The notes beneath the pieces are model-generated. The model was not told where the DNA came from. It made no database searches and was given only the letters and a program-made list of their open reading frames with translations. From the NCBI GenBank assembly GCA_907163375.1, contig CAJQUW010016929.1, positions 124,001 through 188,000 of the forward strand: DNA of 64,000 nt, in the 5' to 3' direction. Position 1 is the stretch's first letter. Each line of letters opens with the position of its first letter. The translations under genes and the position numbers were made by a program. Positions 56,385-64,000 of the stretch are shown here, one piece after another. This DNA comes from Prostheceraeus crozeri (lineage: Eukaryota; Platyhelminthes; Polycladida; Euryleptidae).

Positions 56385-58614
56385 ATGTCTCCGCCGAAAA
56401 AGATACCTAAAACGTTGCGACAAACCACTGTCTTTCGGAACAAGTAATAAAAACTCGGAAACGGGTAGCAGTTATTCGGAAGTTGATCATTCGCCTTCGA
56501 CATCATCATCACAACAGAATCAAGTAGCGGTAGTTCAAGAACCAGATTCTCAACATGTCCGTACTAAGTTTACTCTACAAGAACCGTGCCAGCCATCAAT
56601 TGAATTCCAATGACAAATGTGATGATGCTGTATTTTGTTTTTTCTGCATATCTGCCATTGAAAAGAAACTCATGCCAACTAACGAAGGGAAATCAGAATC
56701 AACTTTCACTGAAAGAGGATTTCGAAATGGGAAAAATGGACCACAAATTTTTCGCGGACATGAAAGGAGTGAGTTTCATTCAAAAGCAGCACAGAAACTG
56801 TTAGATATGAACAATAAAGGAATCGAAGTGCTATTTTCTGAACGTGCTCTTTGCGATCAGATGCTTCATAGAGAGGGTCTCGAAACTATTTTTTCATCTA
56901 TAATCTATCTCGTACAACAAGCATTTCCCTTTCGTGGGCACGAGCATGACAGTGGTGCATTTCATAACCTTGTATTTGAAATGGCGCGTAAGAAAAAGGA
57001 TTTGATCAGTTGGTTTCAAAGTCGAAACAACAACCTTTCTGATACCATACAAAACGAAATAATTCAAATACTTGCACATGAAGTTCAACGCGAAATTCTA
57101 AAGGAAGTAAACAGCAGCCCATACGTCGGTCTCGTTGCTGATGGGACAACAGATTTATCAGGAAAAGAGCAGTTCGCAACCTGTCTTCGATTTACAAATA
57201 GTCATGTGAAAGTGGACTGTCGATTCATGGGATTTTATAATGCACCAAGGACCACCGGAGAGATACTTTCAAAAATAATTGAAGACGTTTTACGAAGGCT
57301 GGATATTCCCTCTGAAAAATTGGCTGGAGTTTCTTTCGACACAGCTGCCAACATGTCAGGTATTCACAACGGAGTTCAAAAACACTTGAAAGACCTTAAC
57401 CCACAAAGTTTATATGTTCCCTGTTTCAATCATAGCCTCGATCTTTGTTTACAGGAACTTGCAGGAACAGTGGGTATCATAAATGAGACTTTCGATTTTG
57501 TGAGAAAAATTGCGGCAATGTCATACGCGAATCTTCAAATCGCCGTCAACTGTTTGAGTCGATGTTCCCTGACGAAAAAGATTTCCTGGAGCTGCAAAAG
57601 CTGTGTCCGACTCGTTGGACGATCCGAGAATCGGCTATCAAACGCCTCCTCCAAAATTTTGATGAGGTGAGAAAAACATTGATTTATCTGTCGACCGAAA
57701 ATAAATCACAAGCGCAAGCGACAATCAACAGTTTGGAGAAAAAAATTGGGAAATCGAAAACATACATTGGATTGGCTGTTTCTGCAGAAATCTTCATGCA
57801 TTGTGACCGTGCTGCCAAACAATTGCAGGCAAGTGAATTGACAACGTCACAGGCTCTTACCATTATAAAGCTACTCAAGAGTACCTTGAACCGAATTAGA
57901 AATGAAATTCCGGTTATGGTTTCTCATGCCGTAGAAAAAGCAGAGACTTTACATCTGAAACCGCTTGCATCAAAACGGGCAACTCGAACTCCTGGAAAGT
58001 TACGGCCTGACTTCAAAGCAAAAAATGATGAAACTCGCAATCCTGAGACTGATTTATCAGCTGCATTCATTTTGGGCCTCGATGTGATGATGCAGAAAAT
58101 GGATGAACGTTTTCATCGGCAAGATATTGAAACAGCAACGGCACGGGAAACTCTCCTCATAGACGCTGCCAGGAATCCAGCTTCAATTGATTCAGCTGAC
58201 CTCGCAAAAGTGCTGCCTTCATCTTTTCGCTTTGAGGAATTAGCTATTCAAATGAATCAGTTGAAAAGCTTTCTGGATTTAAAGGATGAACGTGTGCGAT
58301 ATGATAATCTTCTAACTATTTCCAATGATATTGATTGGAACGATTTCTTGCAAGTTTCTTTATTTCCTGATGTGAAGAAAGTTCTTTCCCTTTGTCTAAG
58401 TCAGCCATGTTCTAATTCGTCATCCGAAAGAGCATTTTCTATTTTGCGTAGGTTGAAAGTCTGGCTGCGAACATCCATCAGTCAGCAAAGATTGACTGAT
58501 TTAGCCTTATTGACCGCTAATTCGGATATATTGTTGAGAGTTGACAGAGAAAAACTCATGAATGAGTTTATCAGTCGAACTGCCGAACGGAGGTCTGTCT
58601 TCGGTAAATTTTAA
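56385..58614 (+). pseudogene. hAT transposase (ZMYM1/DUF4371-like), frameshifted
   Basis: A long transposase region in which an N-terminal start MSPPKKIPKTLRQTT (ATG 56385, directly after TTTTCAG, a possible splice acceptor) soon loses frame. From 56555 the protein continues with DDAVFCFFCISA (zinc-binding start), FRGHERSEFHSKAA, VQREILKEVNSSPYVGLVAD then GTTDLSGKEQ, which holds the first catalytic Asp, and VSFDTAANMSG, YVPCFNHSLDLC. After a frameshift between about 57562 and 57670 it continues with LCPTRWTIRE and ends with the hAT dimerisation block PCSNSSSERAFSILRRLK. The order is that of DUF4371 followed by the hAT C-terminal domain, as in ZMYM1-like genes. At least two frame breaks make it inactive, but long open stretches suggest a recent loss. 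Inverted ends for this gene were not found. Confidence 0.85.
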
Positions 58615-58749
58615 TAATCAACTTGCCATGAATTTAGATTTTCTCTTACGTTCTCGAGTTTTTAGATACAATTATCATTCATTATTCAAATCGTATTTGA
58701 TATTCTTTTTTGATTTTTGTAAGTTTTGTTAAAATTTGTAAGATTTTAG

Positions 58750-59005
58750 GGTTCTTCTGCAGTTTCCCCCTCACATTTCTCAAAAAAGAGCAGAGGAGCT
58801 GACTTATTTCATCGACACTTGCGGAGTGGTTGTGGCCTCAACTGTCAATTACGAGTTCTGTGGCCTCTAGGAGACTTTATTTCCTTTGCACTTACGGAGT
58901 GGTTATGGCCTCAGTTGAATTTTAAGTAGAGGTCCACACTTCTTAACAATAGCTATAGAAAACAATTAACAATGGAAATGTGAGGGGGGGAACCGCAGAA
59001 GAGCC
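58750..59005. mobile_element. 256-bp MITE with 8-bp target duplication
   Basis: Flanked by a perfect 8-bp duplication GATTTTAG (58742-58749 and 59006-59013). Inverted ends of about 29 bases start GGTTCTTCTGCAGTTTCC on the left and GGCTCTTCTGCGGTTCCC on the right complement. Inside, GGAGTGGTTGTGGCCTCA and a close variant are repeated in direct orientation. An 8-bp duplication with ends starting GG could be Merlin- or hAT-like; superfamily undecided. Confidence 0.85.
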
Positions 59006-59013
59006 GATTTTAG

Positions 59014-60985
59014 CATTAAATGAAGATGTATCTACTCTACACTTTATGTTGAAATTTGTTAAGTTGCCGGTAGCTCTTGAAACCTTGTTAGTCCTACTGC
59101 ATGTATGATTTGTTTATTTTGTTGACCTTAGATACTTTCCTTGATACAACACAACCCACAATTTTTAGTACGTATTAAGATTTTCTTTTTCTGCATATTT
59201 CGCGTTTTTGATACGAAAAGGTCCATCATATTATTTGAAAAATCTGCCATACCATCCAAAAAATCGTTCCCGCGCCCCTGTTTGCCAGCCACCGTTCAGT
59301 CCTTCCAACATAACTGTCTCCGCAGTTACAATTGAATTGGTTGATGACGTCAGACGAACAATTGAGTGGAAGCATGTCTTTCAGGGATCGTACTGGAACT
59401 TTTCTGGTGATGAAAACGACCTTTGGCTCAATAGCTGGAAAGGCTAAGAGCAGTTACGGCACTGACTTTGGTTTTGACCTCGTTCGAAAATCTTTTGCCC
59501 ATAGAAACGGTACCATCAGGTAATCAGTCTTCTTTGCAGGACCATATTCAGCCTCCTGTTCCTGCTGTACTTGTCGATGTGTACTGTTTTGCTGTACTTC
59601 TCGATGAAGGAGGATGGATAGCCATTGGATTGTAACGTTTCCTGAGTAAGCTTAAATTCAGAAGGCAATTTACGATGAAACAGTTGTTTTGTCTTCAATT
59701 CATATGCAATGCTGCAGCGGCCTCACGTTGCTTTAAGGTCTGTTTATAGTCTACGTCTGGCGTAACGCGCCAGTCAATGCGCTTGAGCCAGTCTGTTATT
59801 TAGGCTTGACTTCTGGATGTAAACACTGAATTTAATATCATGTCCAGGAGATGCCATTTAAAGTCCATGACTTTACGATGTTACTATCTACGACTATCAC
59901 TTCACGGCTATATTTCTACAACAACATAGAAATTGTAGTAGTCCTCGCTAGCCTCCGAAGGTGTACATGTGCACCCTCAACAATTTTCCTGTCCAGATAC
60001 TATTCCTGTCCAGTTTATGCTCCTAGATAACACCTGGACTGTCAGCCAAAATGTCAGGTTCTCTTGTTCTCAGGTAATGAACAAGTTTTTAATTGATAAG
60101 AGCATTTTAAGTAAAATTTATATTTCGGGCAGTAATGGCAAATGCTCTGTATCAAGAATATAATTTTTCATTTAAGCTGTGCGTTCGGAAATATTTGAGG
60201 TTAAATATAATTACGTAGATCCATGCATTCTAAATATTTTTAGGTGTATTAATTTTGAGATCACTCTTTTTAAATTAGATACTTATATTCTATTTCTTGA
60301 GGCAGATGTTTAGCCATGCAATTGTCAGAATATTTAAATTTGGCGGTAATAGGCTCGAAAAATTTGGCAATGTAGACCTAATGTATAAACAGAAATTGAA
60401 AGGTATGAAAAATGTTATCTTCCTGAGATTTTGCATTGTATGTAAATTGTATGTGCATGTATGCATTGCATGTCAGCCATTTCATTTGTCACATAGAGAT
60501 TGTCCATAAATCCCTATATCGCACCATGAACATAAAATAGTGGTTTCAAAAGAATAGAAGAAAACTTTAGAACGATTAAATCCAATTTTATGTAACAATT
60601 CTGTAACTTCCTATACAGCGTCGTGTAGACTTTTATCATGTTAGAGATCACATCAACAATGCCTTTGTCATTTCATAAAATGTTTCATCATGAAGCAGCG
60701 TCGTCCTTGCAATTTAGTTGTCTGAATGAATTCTATGCCACAGTATATTCGACTATTCTTTTGCAGTATATTTTATATATCATTTGTAAAACCTCATGAT
60801 CATTTTTCGAATAATTTTGCATGTTGTACAGGCAGGAGAATTTAACAACAAGTTCTGTTGATCATACATGTATAATTAAGCTGTTGCACTGCTGGAATAC
60901 AGAAAAAAGGCTTTCTCATTCACCTGATGCATACAGGTTGTGCGTGACATATTGTGTTATCTGTACTCTTGGATTCAAGAATGCA
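59014..60985. other. Spacer without recognisable gene
   Basis: Several short frames without family features. A stretch AAGGTCTGTTTATAGTCTAC near 59737 has the form of a MITE end, but no partner was seen. Confidence 0.5.
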
Positions 60986-61060
60986 ATAGAAATAATAATA
61001 ATAAGCGTTTATTCAAGAAACAAGATACAACATCCTCCAAATGAGAAGCGCGGATGATAA
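60986..61060 (-). repeat. 3' end of a LINE, minus orientation
   Basis: Read on the minus strand, non-coding sequence leads to GAATAAACGC and a TTA trinucleotide tail (about 60992-61003). This is the usual 3' signature of a LINE; no coding part is left. Confidence 0.5.
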
Positions 61061-61207
61061 ACTGACTACAAAGATAATACACCATCAAATTGTGTCATTA
61101 AAAAGTCTAGAACAACAAAATATAAAACCATTGGTAGCAATAGAAAGTAGAAAGTACTTTTCATTTTGTGTGGGATAGTGAAAAGGTATCTCACCCTTGT
61201 AAACTGC

Positions 61208-61597
61208 TAGGAAGAAAAATCAACTTTTCAGTCGCACGGGATCAGAAAGTTAACTTTCCCTCCCGTAGTTAACTTTTCTATGTAAACTCCTATAAAGGAG
61301 AAATCATAGAAGTCTATACAGAAATTGTGATTAGTCAGAGACTACCAAGATATCGATGCAGTCTCGTGATTCGCTGACTCATAGATTTCGCTGCATGACC
61401 ATCATTATGTGTAGACTTCTAAATTTAGAAGTCTATGCATTGTGCAATGAACAATAGACATCTATAAATCACAAAATAAAGAGCTACATTCTTTCGAGAA
61501 GAAATAAACGTTTCCTCCCTTAGCTATCTGCCCATCCCTCGTTGCGCTCGGGCTGTACACCATAGCTGCGGGAGGAAAAGTTGATATTTCTTCTCTC
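61208..61597. mobile_element. Possible MITE with ~23-bp inverted ends
   Basis: The left end GGAAGAAAAATCAACTTTTC (about 61210) is matched by the complement of GAAAAGTTGATATTTCTTC (about 61575-61594), with nearby CCTCCCG / CGGGAGG complements. Inside lies a perfect 24-base palindrome at 61412-61435, starting TAGACTTCTAAA. No target duplication was identified. Confidence 0.5.
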
Positions 61598-62709
61598 AAG
61601 AAAATAGCTTTTATTCATATCACAATGAGTGATGAACCTGTAACAATATATGAAATCACAACGGTGACTAGCCGCTCGGGGTGCCGTCAAACTACATCGG
61701 CTTCTACCACGCCGAGATCTCTCACGAAAATCGGTCGAAGGAAATGATCCGGGTTAGACTCAGTTGTTGGAAAAGTTTTACAGACATTATTCAAAACAAA
61801 AGGCAATGTATCAATATCAAATTCATTGAAGAATCTGGCAGCATGACGCTCAACACGAAGCAAGTCAGAAATCAGATAGTCACTGAGATCACAAAAGCAA
61901 GGATATGCGTAACTGATAAGAGAACGGATTTATACAACAGCATTTATGAATAACATTCTAAGGACACCGAGCTCTACGCAAATGACGCAGGATAAAAATT
62001 CTGCGACGACATTCAGTGACAAAGTTCTTGATATGAGAATTCCAACAAAATTCATTAGAAAAAGTAATACGAGAAGTTTAATTTCAGACAAAGTAGAAAT
62101 ACGCGACTTGGTCCACCACTACCCCTTTTCAGATTACTAAGATGAGAAAATACTTCACAATCCATCACCTGTAATGACTCATCAGGCAACAACGACGGTA
62201 AATATTGTCCACATCAATGTTCAAAGGATTTGGCACGAAGACATCCGAGAAACAGTCATTAAGATATGAAGCTGAGAAGTTGGATGACTGGTTGTGTTTC
62301 AAAGAATTCATCAAGACCAAACGAAGCCGACGCCAAGCAACTTTGCTCTGAGAAACAATATTGACGTTATTCAGATATCTCTGTTACAAAGAAGGTTCAT
62401 AATATAATAAGTTCAGATTAAAAAACTTTATGGCATTTGCTATATCTTCAAGAAACAACCACTTTTTCAACTAGAATCAGCTAGCTATTTTCCTTTGTCC
62501 ACTTTGCGCAGTAAGCGCAGTATTTACTTTACCATTCACATTTTGTCATCTGATTTTGTAACAAAGTAGCTGATAAACATGAATGTTGGACTCTGATGTA
62601 CGCAAAAATTTTGAATTTTTCTTGGCTGACAGCCCAGGTATTATATATTTAGGAGTACATGGCCAGATGAATACATAGTTTTTGATACAAGTAGATTGGA
62701 CATCTATCT
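61598..62709. other. Spacer without recognisable gene
   Basis: Frames at 61681-61953 and 61946-62140 are open but match no family that I recognise. Probably worn element sequence. Confidence 0.4.
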
Positions 62710-63866
62710 TATTGATTTGATTTATTTATTCAAACAAGCTCCGAGCGGAGTAAACAAAGATAAAAGTCAAAGTAATTCTCTCGTAAAAAAGTCAATTCTT
62801 CGTGTGAAACAATTGATTGTGCGAGCATCTGCACAAAAAGCAGGTAGGTCATTCCATCTAGAAACGACACGGTGGGTGAAAAAGTTACGCGGCTCAACGT
62901 AGGAGGCGGTATGAATGTCCACGTGTTCGAAAATAATTGGAATACGCAAAGAAGCTTGACATGTTTAGATCTACGAAGCCTTTCATGATCTTGAACATGA
63001 AAATCATGTCCGAGCGTTGTCTTCGCTTTTGAAGAGATGAAATATTAAAAGTTCTCAAACGATCTTCATAGCTCACATCTTTCATGCCACGCAAACACTT
63101 GGTAAATCGTCGTTGGACTTTTTCAACCGCGTCGAAATCCTCCACGAAGTAAGGTGACCATACAATTGATGAGTATTCTACGGTTGGCCGAACATAGGAC
63201 TTGTACAAAGTTAACATAGTGATTGTCAAGAAATTTGATGGTACCAACCATTTTATTGGCTTTGTTAGCAACACGGAAACATTCTTAAGTCGGAGATGAG
63301 AATTTTAAGGTCCACAATTTTTCTCACATTTGGGATAGAGACGTTTTTCATATCTTTAAATGAAAGCGAACAATATTTTCAATGGCAATTGCATTTGAGA
63401 TTTGATGGGAAACTGGGTAGTCACATGAGGGAGGAGCAACATCAATAGGAAAAAACCGAAGCAAAAAAAATCACTAAAGGTGTCTACAATTTCGGAGTCA
63501 CATACAGCAAATGACCATCAGGTTTCAAACAGGCACTATAGAAGGCTTACAAGAAAGTGAGGAGTTAGTGTATCTCGAGAAAGTTTTGTGATGTCGCTTA
63601 CAATTGCGTGCAATTAATTGTTCATGCATTCTGGTGTAATTAGAAATTGTTTCACTGAGTTTCTCATCCGCTTCCTTTCGTAATTGCCCAAGGATTGAGG
63701 ATGTAGACATACCACATACACGATAAGCCCGCTTCCTCTCTCGGAAAGCGCGCAGAACTTCGCCGTTTAAGGGAACACCACGAAGTGATTTCTGCACAGA
63801 ATTAAATATTTTGTTTATCTGCTTCGGTTTGCTAGAACTGTGATTAATACGAAATGGACGGCACAT
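62710..63866 (-). mobile_element. LINE E remnant with internal deletion
   Basis: Minus strand. At 63866-63525 a frame with RKRAYRV, QLRKEADEKLSETISNY and KRHHKTFSRYTNS matches the linker between endonuclease and RT of Jockey/CR1-like LINEs. At about 63310-62890 the RT C-terminus is seen: ANKANKMVGTIK, LYKSYVRPTVEYSSIVWSPY, AVEKVQRRFTKCL, DRLRTFNISSLQKRRQRSDM. It is followed at 62850-62900 by VVSRWNDLPA. The RT core with its catalytic motifs would need about 750 bases, but only about 250 separate the two parts, so it was deleted. Several frameshifts are present. The 3' end carries AATAAATAAATC near 62718-62730. Confidence 0.75.
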
Positions 63867-64000
63867 TGTGGAACCTATTAGGTGGGCAAGAAGGAATTCC
63901 TAATACCTTACAGAGATAGGAAAAAAAGTCGTGCGTCGCTTGCGGATTAATGTGAGTTCCAGCAAAGTGCTTCGATTGCCAAAATTCCTACAGATTCGAA
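63867..64000. other. Window edge, possibly more of LINE E
   Basis: No motif can be recognised in the last 134 bases; they may be decayed endonuclease sequence of LINE E. Confidence 0.3.

Noticed and set aside
61681-62140. Two adjacent plus-strand open frames
   Set aside because: No motif, no codon-usage signal and no start context; probably chance.
1-64000. Paired long terminal repeats or retrovirus-like elements
   Set aside because: No LTR pair, Gag or integrase-type region was recognised in the window; all reverse transcriptases seen are of LINE or Penelope type.

Overview
The window looks like AT-rich, gene-poor intergenic DNA from an animal, most likely an aquatic invertebrate. The evidence is the absence of any bacterial-style operon, a single intronless animal-type methyltransferase gene, and a dense mix of animal transposon families (several endonuclease/RT LINEs, Penelope-like elements including an apparent Naiad-type element, piggyBac, hAT, Tc1, tRNA-derived SINEs and foldback elements). 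A frequent TAGGCCTA-type word would fit an echinoderm or other marine invertebrate, but the phylum is not resolved from sequence alone.

Layout from left to right. 1-1.85 kb: no gene. 1.87-5.64 kb: a nearly complete LINE on the minus strand (LINE A). 7.87-10.56 kb: a 5'-truncated LINE on the minus strand (LINE B). 10.7-16.1 kb: spacer with hairpins, a 68-bp exact duplication and CGG-rich degenerate blocks. 16.2-18.9 kb: LINE C on the minus strand, with an uninterrupted RT. 19.7-21.84 kb: remnant LINE D, split by a 1.36-kb piggyBac inserted at TTAA. 21.9-22.2 kb: two SINE copies in inverted orientation. 24.95-26.25 kb: a region bounded by hAT-like inverted ends. 28.2-28.5 kb: a foldback element. 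29.7-30.1 kb: a ~175-bp tandem repeat. 34.06-34.96 kb: an intact METTL24-like methyltransferase gene on the plus strand, the only convincing host gene. 36.8-37.26 kb: a large inverted SINE pair. 40.79-41.5 kb: a Tc1 transposase fossil. 43.27-49.38 kb: two Naiad-like Penelope fossils in the same orientation, the larger split by a second, different piggyBac. 52.6-52.8 kb: another Penelope-type endonuclease fragment. 54.8-56.1 kb: a non-autonomous hAT with a perfect 8-bp target duplication. 56.4-58.6 kb: a hAT transposase gene with a frameshift. 58.75-59.0 kb: a MITE with a perfect 8-bp target duplication. 61.2-61.6 kb: a possible MITE. 62.7-63.9 kb: LINE E remnant.

The genes do not form a pathway. 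The history that can be read is layered transposition: retroelements arrived first, and two unrelated piggyBac families later cut into two of them at TTAA. LINE A, LINE C and the hAT transposase each carry only one or two visible defects and look like the youngest coding copies. No convincing new biological system was found. The items most worth following are the permuted-domain Penelope element, the inverted SINE pair with a hammerhead-like motif, the recurring CGG-rich blocks, and the nested piggyBac insertions. Element ends without a stated target duplication are approximate, because no alignment or search could be run.
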